64,000 nucleotides of DNA from Clostridia bacterium (GTDB lineage: Bacteria; Bacillota; Clostridia; Christensenellales; DTU072): contig JAFQOO010000001.1 in assembly GCA_017403145.1 (NCBI GenBank), positions 83,883 through 147,882 on the forward strand. The letters run 5' to 3'. A program made the position numbers and the translations under genes. Of the stretch, positions 17,827 to 27,118 are shown one piece after another (position 1 is the first letter of the stretch; each line of letters begins with the position of its first letter). Below the pieces are notes generated by a model, which saw only the letters and a program-made list of their open reading frames with translations, was not told the origin of the DNA and ran no database searches.

Positions 17827-19398
17827 ATGGATAGACAAATCGTTTTAGTAGTAATGGATGGTATCGGCAAGTCCAAGACCGGACTTGGCGATGCCGTTAC
17901 CGAGGCACGTACTCCCACTTTGGATAAACTACTCGCAACTTGCCCCCATACTTACTTAAAGGCACACGGTACCGCTGTAGGTCTACCCTCCGACGACGAT
18001 ATGGGTAACAGCGAGGTAGGACACAACGCTCTTGGTTGCGGTCAAGTTTATTCACAAGGCGCAAAGCTCGTTAACGAGTCCATCGAAAGTGGCGCTATAT
18101 ACGCATCGAAGGCTTGGAAGGAGTTAAAAGATAACGTAGTTAACAATAATTCCACAATGCACTTCATTGGCCTTCTTTCCGATGGTAACGTTCACTCCAA
18201 CGTATCTCACCTTATTGCAATGCTCAAAGAAGCAAAGCAAGAGGGTATCAAAAAGGCAAGAGTTCATATTCTTCTTGACGGACGCGACGTTCCTGCAACC
18301 AGCGCATTGACCTACGTTGATATGCTAGAAGAAACGCTATCCGCATTGAACGACGATAGCTTCGATGGTAAAATCGCATCGGGCGGTGGCAGAATGAAGA
18401 TAACTATGGACCGCTACTGCGCAAACTGGGATATGGTTAAAAAGGGCTACGACGTACACGTTCACGGTATAGGTAGGGGATTTGCTTCCGCTAGCGAAGC
18501 TATCAATACTTATAGAGAAGAAAACGCCGGTATTATCGACCAAGATTTACCCGCATTCGTTATCACCAGCGATGGCGAGCCCGTGGGTAAAATCCAAGAT
18601 AACGACTCCGTTATTTTGTTCAACTTCCGTGGCGACCGCGCTATAGAAATAAGTATGGCTTTCGATAACGCCGACTTCGACGAATTTGATAGAGGTAACG
18701 CTCCCAAGGTTATGTATGCAGGTATGCTACAATACGACGGGGACCTACATCTTCCCAAACGTTTCCTAGTAGAACCTCCTTGCATCAAAGATACTTTGAG
18801 CGAGTTCTTAGTAGGAAAAGGGGTATCCCAATATGCTGTTTCGGAAACCCAAAAGTACGGACACGTAACTTATTTCTGGAACGGAAACCGCTCCGATAAG
18901 TTTAGCGAAGAGCTGGAAACCTTTGAAGAAATTCCTTCCGACAAGGTATCTTTTGACGAACGTCCTTGGATGAAGAGTGCCGAAGTTACCGATGCTATGA
19001 TTAGCGCAATCAAGTCCAACAAATATGGTTTTATTAGATGTAACTATCCTAACGGAGATATGGTTGGACATACCGGTAGCTTTGAAGCAACCGTAATAGG
19101 CGTTGAATCTGTTGACCTAGCACTCGCAAGACTTCTTCCCGTTATCGACGAAGCAAACGCAATTTTGCTTATAACCGCCGACCACGGAAACGCTGACGAA
19201 ATGCTCGAAAAGAACAAGAAAGGCGTTCTTCAACCTCGTACCGCACATAGTCTTAACAAGGTTCCCTTTATCGTTTATGGCGTAGATGCAGAAATCGCCG
19301 AAAACGAAAATGCCGGTCTTGCTAACGTAGCTGCAACCGTAGTTAAACTAATGGGCTACGAAGCTCCTCAAAGCTGGGAAGCCTCTATTATCAAATAA
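17827..19398 (+). CDS. gpmI: 2,3-bisphosphoglycerate-independent phosphoglycerate mutase
   Basis: A 523-residue metal-dependent mutase of the alkaline phosphatase superfamily, interconverting 3- and 2-phosphoglycerate. The N-terminal VVMDGIG supplies the first metal aspartate. The catalytic serine is in DDMGNSEVGH (S62), and HILLDGRDV, NFRGDRAIE, GDMVGHTG and ITADHGNADEM supply the remaining ligands. It starts 3 bases after the tpiA stop with no clear Shine-Dalgarno, so it probably depends on translation of tpiA. In anaerobic Firmicutes these enzymes usually need Mn2+ (family knowledge). Confidence 0.97.
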   Translation: MDRQIVLVVMDGIGKSKTGLGDAVTEARTPTLDKLLATCPHTYLKAHGTAVGLPSDDDMGNSEVGHNALGCGQVYSQGAKLVNESIESGAIYASKAWKELKDNVVNNNSTMHFIGLLSDGNVHSNVSHLIAMLKEAKQEGIKKARVHILLDGRDVPATSALTYVDMLEETLSALNDDSFDGKIASGGGRMKITMDRYCANWDMVKKGYDVHVHGIGRGFASASEAINTYREENAGIIDQDLPAFVITSDGEPVGKIQDNDSVILFNFRGDRAIEISMAFDNADFDEFDRGNAPKVMYAGMLQYDGDLHLPKRFLVEPPCIKDTLSEFLVGKGVSQYAVSETQKYGHVTYFWNGNRSDKFSEELETFEEIPSDKVSFDERPWMKSAEVTDAMISAIKSNKYGFIRCNYPNGDMVGHTGSFEATVIGVESVDLALARLLPVIDEANAILLITADHGNADEMLEKNKKGVLQPRTAHSLNKVPFIVYGVDAEIAENENAGLANVAATVVKLMGYEAPQSWEASIIK

Positions 19399-19432
19399 TA
19401 GAAGTTCACAAGCAAATATCATTTGTAAAAAG

Positions 19433-19459
19433 AAAGGTAGTTATATAACTACCTTTTTT
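19433..19459 (+). terminator. Terminator of the pgk-tpiA-gpmI operon
   Basis: Long AT-rich inverted repeat (AAAGGTAGTTA / TAACTACCTTT) followed by six T. Confidence 0.9.
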
Positions 19460-19504
19460 GTTTTTCGTTAACATTATTTTAACATTTCTTTTGGGCTTTC
19501 TATA

Positions 19505-19533
19505 TTGACACGCGCGCATATATGCGTTATAAT
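19505..19533 (+). promoter_or_regulatory. Consensus promoter of the ABC exporter operon with a palindrome in the spacer
   Basis: TTGACA (19505-19510), exactly 17 bp, TATAAT (19528-19533): a perfect sigma-A consensus. The spacer contains the 12-bp palindrome CGCATATATGCG (19515-19526), a candidate operator. A consensus promoter is expected to be strong unless repressed. Confidence 0.82.
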
Positions 19534-19567
19534 AAAAATATTATTTTGTGATAAAGAGGATTTGGGA

Positions 19568-22500
19568 ATGTTTAAACTTTTCCGCAATTTGAAACCAATG
19601 GCTTGGATGATAGTAGTTATCATCATTCTTGTCACGGGTCAAGCAGTTGCTGAATTATATCTGCCCGAAAAGATGTCCGAAATTATCGACGACGGTATTT
19701 ATATCGATTACGAGCCCTTGTACGAGCATTTGGAAATGGAAAAGCCCTCCAGCCTTTCTTCCGTTGACTCCGAAAAAACACTAAAGGGTTACGATGAAGA
19801 TACAATTCCCGTATTCGAGATGGTAGAAGGTTTTTCCACCTTTGACCTTGCCCAAGCTATCCAAGAGGAAGAGGGCGGTGATATTACCATCGATTTCGTA
19901 TTCCGCGACATCCCTGTTAAAGACAGTCAACAACTCTTTGACGACGTAATGACCCCCTTCCTTGAGGGCCTAAAGCCTTACCAAGAAACCGCGTTCAATT
20001 GGCGTGATGCAAACGTTCAAGAAGACAAGTGGGAAAAATGGGAACCCAACTTCTGGGGCGGATATTACACCGACGAAGACCGCGCGGGTATTGCAGAGGT
20101 AGTTAACGCATTGCTCGTTTTCGACGTGGGCGACAACTACGAAGCCTCTAAGACCAACAAGGCGTCTATAAAGATTGATGGTGGCGAAGACGATATAACC
20201 ATCAATAGTCTACTTAACCAAGACCCTCGCGTAGACGAAGATGCAATGGCAAACGAGTCCAACCGTAGAATTTTGACTGCTTGCATAAGTAGAATGAAGC
20301 ACTCCGAATACGGTAACTTGATGCCCATTCCCGTAGATAAAAACGGTAATCGTCTAGCTACCGATAGATATGGTAAAGCATTCGAGCAAGATAAATTGGT
20401 TTACGTTTACAGCAATGCAGACGGTGAACAAGTAGAGACCGTTAAGCAAAGCTACACCGGTAGAGCAGACCCTATGCCCGACTACGAAGTTATTATTTGT
20501 AACAACGTTTTGGGATATGCTTACAAATATAACGGAGCAAAATGGGTAGACACCTATCGCGGTATTACCGACGACGATGCTCAAGCACTAGCTAGCGAAT
20601 ATAATGCAAGCATTCTAATAGAAGCTCTAATAAACAAAAATAAACATCAGTTTACCGACGAGCAAAAGAAGGCCGTTACCGAAGACATAGAACGTATGTG
20701 CAAATGGTACGTTGAAGCGGACGACCATATCTTACTTTCCAACCTCTTAACCTTACGTAACAAAAAACCCGATAGAATTATAAAAGAGATTTCCAAGTAC
20801 TATCAAACCGTAAAGGACGAAAGTGGTGCCATAGTTTCCAAGACTCCTCTAAAAGATAAAGAAACCTTCGGTAGCCAATGGAAGCAATTTTGGATTAGAG
20901 TAGGCAACTATCTAACCCTAAGTGCAACGGGTACTAGCAAACAAGCTTTTGAAGATAGCGTTATAAGGGGCGATATAACCAATTTCAGTATAGCGCTGGT
21001 AGAGTTCAAAACCTACAAAGATATGATGCTTCCCGACGGAGAAACCTCGCAAGTAGACGACCTAGGATTTATTCTAGAGCGCGGTGGCATAATGCTTCTA
21101 CTAACCGTGGCAGCTTGCGGATGTGCAATACTTGCAGCACTCCTAAGCTCCAGAATTGCAGCAGAATTTAGTGCTATCATTAGAAGTAAGGTATTCGGCA
21201 AGGTTGAAACATTCTCCCTCATAGAGTTCGATAAATATTCAACCTCTAGCCTTATCACTCGCTCTACAAACGACGTAAACCAAATACAACAAGTATTCTT
21301 GCTTATCCTAAGAACGGGACTTATCGCTCCCATCACCTTGATAGGCGGAACTATAATGTCTATAGAAAAATCCTTCAAGATGACCGCGGTTATCTTCTAT
21401 GATATTCCTATCTTGGTTATCGCATCGGTTATGGCTGCAAAGGTTGTTTATCCCTTGTTCCAAACCATACAAAAGAAGGTTGATAAGCTCACTCTTATCA
21501 CTCGTGAAGGTCTAACCGGTATCCGCGTTGTTCGTGCTTTCAATAAACAAGAAACCGAAAACGAACGCTTTAACGAAGTTAACCAAAGCCTTACCAAGAC
21601 CGCTATTGCAGTTAATAGATGGTGCGCTGTTTTGGCTCCTCTAATCGCTGTAGTTATGAACTGCTCGATGGTTGGCGTAGTTTGGAGAGCTAGCGTACAG
21701 ATTGCTAATAACGCAGATATAGACGTTGGTGATATGATGGCGGTTATACAATATATGACGCAAATAATGATGGCTCTGGTTATGCTTGCCACAGTATTCG
21801 TTATGTTCCCGCGCGCAACCGCATCGGCACTACGTATAAACGAAATACTTGCTACCGAACCCGAACTCAAAGACCCCGAAAAGTCAAATCAAAACTTTAC
21901 CTCGGTTGGCTCTGTTGAGTTCAAGAACGTAAACTTCAAGTATTCAGCCGAAGCGGAAAACAATATTCTTTCAAATATCAACTTCCACGCCGAAAAGGGT
22001 AAGGTTACCGCAATCGTAGGCGGTACGGGAAGTGGTAAGAGCTCGGTTATCAATTTGATACCTCGTTTCTACGATGCTACCGAAGGTAGTATCTTGGTAG
22101 ACGGTGTAGACGTTAGAGAAATGACTCAAGAAGAGCTACGTTTAAAGATAGGCTTCGTACCACAAAGAAGCGTACTCTTTAGCGGAACTATAAAGGAAAA
22201 CCTTTGCTATGGTAAGGAAGATGCAACCGACGCCGATTGTTGGGAAGCACTAGAAATCGCTCAAAGCGATACCTTCGTAAAAGAAAAGGAAGGTCAACTA
22301 GATGCTAGAGTAGAGCAGGGCGGTGGTAACTTCTCCGGTGGTCAAAAACAACGTCTTGCCATTGCTCGTGCAATTATTCGTAAGCCCGAAATTCTAATCT
22401 TCGACGACTCCTTCTCCGCACTAGACTTTAGAACGGATAAGAATTTGCGTCAAGCTCTAAAGAAGATTACGGGTAATAGCGCAACCATCATAGTAGCTCA

Positions 22501-22654
22501 ACGTATTGGTACTATTATGGATGCCGACAATATCATCGTTCTTGACGCAGGTAAGATAGTAGGACAAGGTACCCACGAATATCTAGTCCGCAACTGCGAC
22601 GTTTACCGTGATATTGCACTTTCACAAATGAGTGAGGAGGAACTTGGTCTATGA
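19568..22654 (+). CDS. ABC exporter subunit 1 with very large extracytoplasmic insertion and degenerate Walker B
   Basis: A 1028-residue fused transmembrane/nucleotide-binding ABC exporter half. TM1 is at about residues 12-29 and the next membrane segment begins near residue 500. About 460 hydrophilic, acidic residues therefore lie between TM1 and TM2, where ordinary exporters have a short loop, and this part would face outside. The nucleotide-binding domain has Walker A GGTGSGKSS, signature FSGGQ and Walker B ILIFDD. The catalytic Glu is replaced by Asp, typical of the degenerate site in heterodimeric exporters such as TM287/288. ATG 19568 has an AGAGGA site; an earlier frame extension lacks one. 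The stop overlaps the start of the partner gene by 4 bases. Substrate unknown. Confidence 0.92.
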   Translation: MFKLFRNLKPMAWMIVVIIILVTGQAVAELYLPEKMSEIIDDGIYIDYEPLYEHLEMEKPSSLSSVDSEKTLKGYDEDTIPVFEMVEGFSTFDLAQAIQEEEGGDITIDFVFRDIPVKDSQQLFDDVMTPFLEGLKPYQETAFNWRDANVQEDKWEKWEPNFWGGYYTDEDRAGIAEVVNALLVFDVGDNYEASKTNKASIKIDGGEDDITINSLLNQDPRVDEDAMANESNRRILTACISRMKHSEYGNLMPIPVDKNGNRLATDRYGKAFEQDKLVYVYSNADGEQVETVKQSYTGRADPMPDYEVIICNNVLGYAYKYNGAKWVDTYRGITDDDAQALASEYNASILIEALINKNKHQFTDEQKKAVTEDIERMCKWYVEADDHILLSNLLTLRNKKPDRIIKEISKYYQTVKDESGAIVSKTPLKDKETFGSQWKQFWIRVGNYLTLSATGTSKQAFEDSVIRGDITNFSIALVEFKTYKDMMLPDGETSQVDDLGFILERGGIMLLLTVAACGCAILAALLSSRIAAEFSAIIRSKVFGKVETFSLIEFDKYSTSSLITRSTNDVNQIQQVFLLILRTGLIAPITLIGGTIMSIEKSFKMTAVIFYDIPILVIASVMAAKVVYPLFQTIQKKVDKLTLITREGLTGIRVVRAFNKQETENERFNEVNQSLTKTAIAVNRWCAVLAPLIAVVMNCSMVGVVWRASVQIANNADIDVGDMMAVIQYMTQIMMALVMLATVFVMFPRATASALRINEILATEPELKDPEKSNQNFTSVGSVEFKNVNFKYSAEAENNILSNINFHAEKGKVTAIVGGTGSGKSSVINLIPRFYDATEGSILVDGVDVREMTQEELRLKIGFVPQRSVLFSGTIKENLCYGKEDATDADCWEALEIAQSDTFVKEKEGQLDARVEQGGGNFSGGQKQRLAIARAIIRKPEILIFDDSFSALDFRTDKNLRQALKKITGNSATIIVAQRIGTIMDADNIIVLDAGKIVGQGTHEYLVRNCDVYRDIALSQMSEEELGL

Positions 22655-24591
22655 GCGAATTCGAAAAGGTAAGTTCCAACCAACAACCCCAACAACAAGG
22701 GCTCGACCTAGGTCGTGCTTTGGGCGTAGGCGGTCCCGAAATTAAAGAGGTCGATAAGGCGGAAAACTTTAAGGCTACGGTAATTAGGCTTGTTAAATAT
22801 CTAAAGCCCCAATACCCAATGCTTATCGCTATGATTTTGATAGCGGCAATAGGCGCTTGGTTCGCTATTTGGGTTCCCGATATTATGAAGAAAGTTACCA
22901 ATGCTTTGGTTGATAGTATTCAATACTTCGTCGATATCAGAAGACCTCCTCAAGGTAACGGACAACTTTATACCTATATTGCACCCGTTCTTTGGACTTG
23001 TGCTATATTGTACGTACTAAACGCTTTGTTCCAATTTACCTCCGGTCTAATAGCCGCCTCGATGAGCCAAAGAGTAGTTAGACGTATGCGTACCGACGTT
23101 AAGCTAAAGCTTGATAAGGTTCCGCTTTCCTACTTTGACGGCACTCCTCTTGGCGACGTGCTTTCTCGTTTTACCATCGATATCGAAATGATATCACTAA
23201 CCCTGCAAGACTCTATTAACCAAATCATTACCGGTGTAATGACGGTTGCAGGCGTATTCGTAATGATGGTTCGTATCGACTGGTTACTTGCTATTATCGC
23301 GTTAGTTAGCTTGCCCATACTACTCGTAGTATCAAGCGTTATCGTAAAGCGCTCTCAAATTGAGTTTGCTCGTCAACAAAAACGTATAGGTGAACTAAAT
23401 GGACATATAGAAGAAATGTACACGGGACACCGCGTAATAAAGCTATATGGACACGAGGAAGAAAGTATATTGACGTACGAGCAAATAAATAAGGAACTAA
23501 AGAAGGCAACCAGACGTTCCCAATTCCTAGCCGGCGTTATACTACCTAGCATCAAGTTTATTGATAACTTGGTATACGTTGGTATCTGCGTAGGCGGTGG
23601 TATAAGAGCGGGTACGGGACTTGTTACGATAGGTGATATCCAAGCATTGTTGTCCTACACCAGACAGTTTGCTCAACCGATTGAGAACATATCCAATATT
23701 GCTAACACTATACAATCTTCAATCGCTGCTGCAGAACGTGTATTCCAAGTATTCGACCTCAAAGAAATGACCGAAGAGGGCAATAGAAGGATTTGTGTGG
23801 AGGACTGCATTGGTACCGTTGATATCGAGCACGTTGCATTTAGCTACACTAGGGAAAAACCCCTTATTACAGACTTGAGCTTGCACGTAAATGCAGGTGA
23901 TAGTATAGCTATAGTTGGACCTACGGGCGCAGGTAAGACAACCCTTGTAAACCTACTAATGAGGTTCTACGATATCGATTCCGGACGTATACTAATTGAT
24001 GGCGTAGACATTAACGAATATAGCCGAAACGACCTTCGTAGCTTATACGGAATGGTTCTACAAGATACTTGGTTGTTCAATGGTACCGTAGCCGAAAATA
24101 TTGCTTATGGTAACCCGAATGCGACCAGAGAAGAAATCATTCAAGCTGCAAAAGAAGCTTATGCCGACCAATTTATTCAAACGATGGAGCACGGTTACGA
24201 CACCGTTTTGAAAGAAGATGCAGCTAACATAAGCGCAGGTCAAAAGCAACTACTTACCATTGCACGTGCTATATTGAAGAAGCCCAGAATTATCATTTTG
24301 GACGAGGCTACCAGCTCGGTTGATACTCGTACCGAAAAGTACATTCAAAGCGCGATGCTTGCTATGACGGAAGGTAAGACCAACTTCGTTATAGCTCACC
24401 GCTTGTCCACAATCAAGCACGCACAAGTAATTTTGGTTATGAACCACGGCGACGTTGTCGAGCAAGGTAACCACGAAACCTTGATGGCAAAGAAGGGTTT
24501 CTACTACGAGTTGTATAATTCACAATTTGCGGGCGTTACCGACGACAACAAAGACGACGATACAGCAGGTTCAAGATTTATCCAATCATAA
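22651..24591 (+). CDS. ABC exporter subunit 2 (catalytically competent half)
   Basis: A 646-residue ABC half-transporter with six predicted membrane segments and a C-terminal nucleotide-binding domain. Walker A is GPTGAGKTT and Walker B is IIILDEATSSVD with an intact catalytic Glu, but the signature is ISAGQ instead of LSGGQ. Subunit 1 has a good signature and a degenerate Walker B, so the pair forms one competent and one degenerate ATP site, the standard heterodimer design. It lacks the large insertion of subunit 1 but has a ~30-residue extension before the first membrane segment. The ATGA overlap with subunit 1 implies 1:1 synthesis. Multidrug, lipid or peptide export is possible and the sequence does not decide. 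Confidence 0.93.
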   Translation: MSEFEKVSSNQQPQQQGLDLGRALGVGGPEIKEVDKAENFKATVIRLVKYLKPQYPMLIAMILIAAIGAWFAIWVPDIMKKVTNALVDSIQYFVDIRRPPQGNGQLYTYIAPVLWTCAILYVLNALFQFTSGLIAASMSQRVVRRMRTDVKLKLDKVPLSYFDGTPLGDVLSRFTIDIEMISLTLQDSINQIITGVMTVAGVFVMMVRIDWLLAIIALVSLPILLVVSSVIVKRSQIEFARQQKRIGELNGHIEEMYTGHRVIKLYGHEEESILTYEQINKELKKATRRSQFLAGVILPSIKFIDNLVYVGICVGGGIRAGTGLVTIGDIQALLSYTRQFAQPIENISNIANTIQSSIAAAERVFQVFDLKEMTEEGNRRICVEDCIGTVDIEHVAFSYTREKPLITDLSLHVNAGDSIAIVGPTGAGKTTLVNLLMRFYDIDSGRILIDGVDINEYSRNDLRSLYGMVLQDTWLFNGTVAENIAYGNPNATREEIIQAAKEAYADQFIQTMEHGYDTVLKEDAANISAGQKQLLTIARAILKKPRIIILDEATSSVDTRTEKYIQSAMLAMTEGKTNFVIAHRLSTIKHAQVILVMNHGDVVEQGNHETLMAKKGFYYELYNSQFAGVTDDNKDDDTAGSRFIQS

Positions 24592-24595
24592 CGTT

Positions 24596-24625
24596 ATGGG
24601 CGAGGAAAAACCTCGCCCATATTTA
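24596..24625 (+). terminator. Terminator of the ABC exporter operon
   Basis: Perfect 10-bp GC-rich stem (ATGGGCGAGG / CCTCGCCCAT), loop AAAAA, then ATTTATT. It starts 4 bases after the stop codon. Confidence 0.9.
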
Positions 24626-24701
24626 TTATTTGGTTATTTGACATCAAATAAAAGGTATATTTACAAAAGTAATTGCTCTTATAAATGTTAGAGTTTTTTA
24701 T

Positions 24702-24730
24702 TTGCTAATAATAAACGCTTGTGATATAAT
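24702..24730 (+). promoter_or_regulatory. Promoter of the PRPP synthetase gene
   Basis: TTGCTA (24702-24707), 17-bp spacer, TATAAT (24725-24730). Confidence 0.75.
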
Positions 24731-24763
24731 GAGCATAGTGTTTAAAATACAACGGAGGAAGAT

Positions 24764-25915
24764 ATGCCCACATTTTTTAGTGAAGTTTTTGACGACGCAT
24801 CACCCGTTGCCCCTTTAGGACTTATTGTTTTAGAAGGTGCAAAAGACCTTGGTAAAAAGGTCGACGATTATCTAGTAAAATGGTACAATCAAGACGTTGG
24901 TAATCGCAATCCCAGATTTAAGAAAAAATCTTTCATAGTAGATTCCGTATGTCCTCGTTTTACGTCCGGCGACGGTAAAGGTATGATAAATGATTCCGTT
25001 CGTGGCGACGACCTTTATATTATTTGCGACGTTGGTAACTATACTTGCACGTATACTCTATTTGGACAACAAAACCATATGTCCCCCGACGACCACTATG
25101 CAGACCTAAAGCGTATTATCGCTGCTGCCGGCGGTAAAGCAGAAAGAATTACCGTCGTTATGCCTATGCTTTATGGTGGCAGACAACACCGTCGTAATGG
25201 TAGAGAATCTCTTGACGGAGCTCAAATGCTACAAGAACTATACGAAATGGGTGTTAAAGATATAATTACCTTTGATGCTCACGACCCTCGTATCCAAAAC
25301 GCAGTTCCACTAATGGGCTTTGATAACTTCTTCCCCACTTATCAAATTATGAAAGCGCTCCTTACTAGCTTCCCCAACATCAATCTAGATAAGGACCACT
25401 TTATGATAGTTTCTCCCGACGAAGGCGCTATGAATCGTAACGTTTACTACGCATCCGTTCTTGGCGTTGATTTGGGTATGTTCTACAAGCGTCGCGACTA
25501 CACCAAGGTTGTTAATGGTAAGAACCCCATAGTTGCTCACGAGTACATCGGTACCGACGTTGCAGGCAAGGATATCCTTGTTGCCGACGATATTATTGCA
25601 ACCGGCGACTCCGTAATTCGTCTTTGCAAGGAACTAAAAGAAAAGGGTTGTGGCAAAATATTCCTTACCGCTACCTATGGTCTATTCACCGAAGGCTTCG
25701 ATAAATTCGATAAGGCATATGAAGATGGACTATTTACCGCAGTTCTTTCTACCAACCTTACCTATAATCGTCCCGAATTACTAGCTAGACCTTGGTACGT
25801 AGGCGCTGATTTATCCAAGTTTATAGCTTATATTATCTCCAGCTGTAACCAAAATAAATCGGTAACTCCTCTAATGAGTTCAGCTGATAGAATTCACGAG
25901 TTATTGGGCAAATAA
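24764..25915 (+). CDS. prs: Ribose-phosphate pyrophosphokinase, long divergent form
   Basis: PRPP synthetase makes 5-phosphoribosyl diphosphate from ribose 5-phosphate and ATP for nucleotide, His and Trp synthesis. The core is recognisable: a flexible-loop equivalent GGRQHRRNGRESLDG, the metal-binding FDAHDPR (canonical form DLHAPQ) and the PRPP loop VADDIIATGDSV (canonical form DDMIDTAGT). At 383 residues it is ~65 longer than the ~315-residue canonical enzyme, with an N-terminal extension and changed loop residues. The allosteric properties of classical Prs may therefore not apply. A GGAGG site precedes the ATG. It has its own promoter and no other purine gene is nearby. Confidence 0.9.
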   Translation: MPTFFSEVFDDASPVAPLGLIVLEGAKDLGKKVDDYLVKWYNQDVGNRNPRFKKKSFIVDSVCPRFTSGDGKGMINDSVRGDDLYIICDVGNYTCTYTLFGQQNHMSPDDHYADLKRIIAAAGGKAERITVVMPMLYGGRQHRRNGRESLDGAQMLQELYEMGVKDIITFDAHDPRIQNAVPLMGFDNFFPTYQIMKALLTSFPNINLDKDHFMIVSPDEGAMNRNVYYASVLGVDLGMFYKRRDYTKVVNGKNPIVAHEYIGTDVAGKDILVADDIIATGDSVIRLCKELKEKGCGKIFLTATYGLFTEGFDKFDKAYEDGLFTAVLSTNLTYNRPELLARPWYVGADLSKFIAYIISSCNQNKSVTPLMSSADRIHELLGK

Positions 25916-25923
25916 AAAAATTG

Positions 25924-25952
25924 TTGCAAAACTTTAAGAAATAGTGTATAAT
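25924..25952 (+). promoter_or_regulatory. Promoter of the 25963 gene
   Basis: TTGCAA (25924-25929), 17-bp spacer, TATAAT (25947-25952). The ATG lies 10 bases after the -10, so the 5' leader would be at most about 4 nt. Confidence 0.72.
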
Positions 25953-25962
25953 ATATAAGAAG

Positions 25963-26382
25963 ATGAACGGTCGACTAACAATTACTACCGCAAAAAACGA
26001 AATTTACTTCTATTCTAACTGTGATTATGCGTATACTAAAAACGATACCGCACAAATAAATTTCGTATATGAAAGCGATTTTCGTAAATATAATATAGTA
26101 ATTGGAGTCAATCGTGATAAACTTGCTTTGAATATTACGTCGTTTGACGTTGACGAAGACACAGAAAGCACCTTTAACGTTTTGACTTTCGCGCGCGGTG
26201 GCTCACCAAGACCCACCGCCGTGGAATTCGAGTATCTCAAGTTTAATTTTATACCAGAGGATGTTTTTGTAGATTACGGAAATGATTTTGCCGATATAGT
26301 TTTACGTTGTTCTTATTCCACAATTACGCAAAATCCACGTTCAACCGTAATGAAGATTTCAGTTAAAATTCCTAAAGAATAA
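25963..26382 (+). CDS. Small beta-rich hypothetical protein, 139 aa
   Basis: I do not recognise this protein. It has no signal peptide or membrane segment and reads as alternating beta strands (RLTITTAKNEIYFYS, KYNIVIGV, DIVLRCSYS, VMKISVKI). Its size and strand pattern are reminiscent of the DUF1934/YwiB lipocalin-like family, but no motif proves that. Good codon use, its own promoter and a 9-base gap to the next gene support it as real. It is followed by an MBL hydrolase, probably on the same transcript. Confidence 0.75.
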   Translation: MNGRLTITTAKNEIYFYSNCDYAYTKNDTAQINFVYESDFRKYNIVIGVNRDKLALNITSFDVDEDTESTFNVLTFARGGSPRPTAVEFEYLKFNFIPEDVFVDYGNDFADIVLRCSYSTITQNPRSTVMKISVKIPKE

Positions 26383-26391
26383 GGAGTATAT

Positions 26392-27045
26392 ATGAAAATT
26401 GAATGGTTAGGGCATAGTTCTTTTAAACTTACCGAAAGTACAGGCATTACCATAGTAACCGACCCCTATGAGGAAGATAGAGTGGGTGTAAAGTTCCCCA
26501 GCGTTACTTCCGAAGTAGTAACCGTTAGCCACGACCACTTTGACCACAACTGTGTAAAAGCGGTAAACGGGGTTAAAACTATTATAGACAGTACCGGCTT
26601 CCACGACCTTGACGGCGTAGAAATATATGGTTTCAAGAGCTATCACGACGAAAAGAAGGGTGCTCTCCGCGGAAAGAACGTAGTTTTCCGTTATAGAATG
26701 GATGGCGTAGAAATTTGCCACCTTGGAGATATCGGCGAGCCTCTAAGCCCAATGTTAGCCGAACTAATAGGCTCCATCAATATTTTGCTAATTCCCGTTG
26801 GCGGTAAGTTTACTATCGACGCCGAGCAAGCAAAGGAATACGTGGATTTATTGATGCCCGACGTAGTTATCCCGATGCACTATATGTGTGAAGGATACGT
26901 AACCCAATTTGACGACCTAGACGACTTCCTTGATTTATTTGAGAAAAAAGATATCGAGTACGCAGAAAATAGTGAACTTGAATTTGATAGAACCGATTTT
27001 GACGGGGAACGCACCAGAGTTATAGTTCCCATTAAAGTACAATAA
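26392..27045 (+). CDS. MBL-fold metal-dependent hydrolase (UlaG-like)
   Basis: A 217-residue metallo-beta-lactamase-fold protein of the short YtnP/UlaG-like type. It starts IEWLGHSSF, and the HxHxDH motif is SHDHFDHN at about residues 44-51. CHLGDIG supplies the later aspartate and VIPMHY the last histidine. Such proteins hydrolyse phosphodiesters, lactones or similar bonds; the substrate here is unknown. An AAGGAG site is present. It follows the 139-aa unknown by 9 bases. Confidence 0.9.
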   Translation: MKIEWLGHSSFKLTESTGITIVTDPYEEDRVGVKFPSVTSEVVTVSHDHFDHNCVKAVNGVKTIIDSTGFHDLDGVEIYGFKSYHDEKKGALRGKNVVFRYRMDGVEICHLGDIGEPLSPMLAELIGSINILLIPVGGKFTIDAEQAKEYVDLLMPDVVIPMHYMCEGYVTQFDDLDDFLDLFEKKDIEYAENSELEFDRTDFDGERTRVIVPIKVQ

Positions 27046-27069
27046 TCAATTTAATTTTGTAAATTATTC

Positions 27070-27089
27070 GCCCCTACGTTTGTAGGGGC
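27070..27089. repeat. Perfect hairpin upstream of rho (GCCCCTAC-GTTT-GTAGGGGC)
   Basis: Eight-bp GC-rich stem with loop GTTT between the MBL gene and rho. No T run follows on the plus strand, so it is not a standard terminator. It might be an RNA-stability stem, a leader structure of rho, or a copy of a small dispersed palindromic repeat. Confidence 0.6.
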
Positions 27090-27118
27090 AAGAAAAATAT
27101 ATTTTTAGGAGATTTTTT

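Noticed and set aside
24638..24661. Second promoter before prs (TTGACA at 24638 with TATATT at 24656)
   Set aside because: The spacer is only 12 bp, too short for sigma-A; the 24702-24730 pair fits.
27070..27089. Terminator of the MBL hydrolase gene
   Set aside because: The stem is good but is followed by AAGAAAAATAT rather than a T run on the coding strand.
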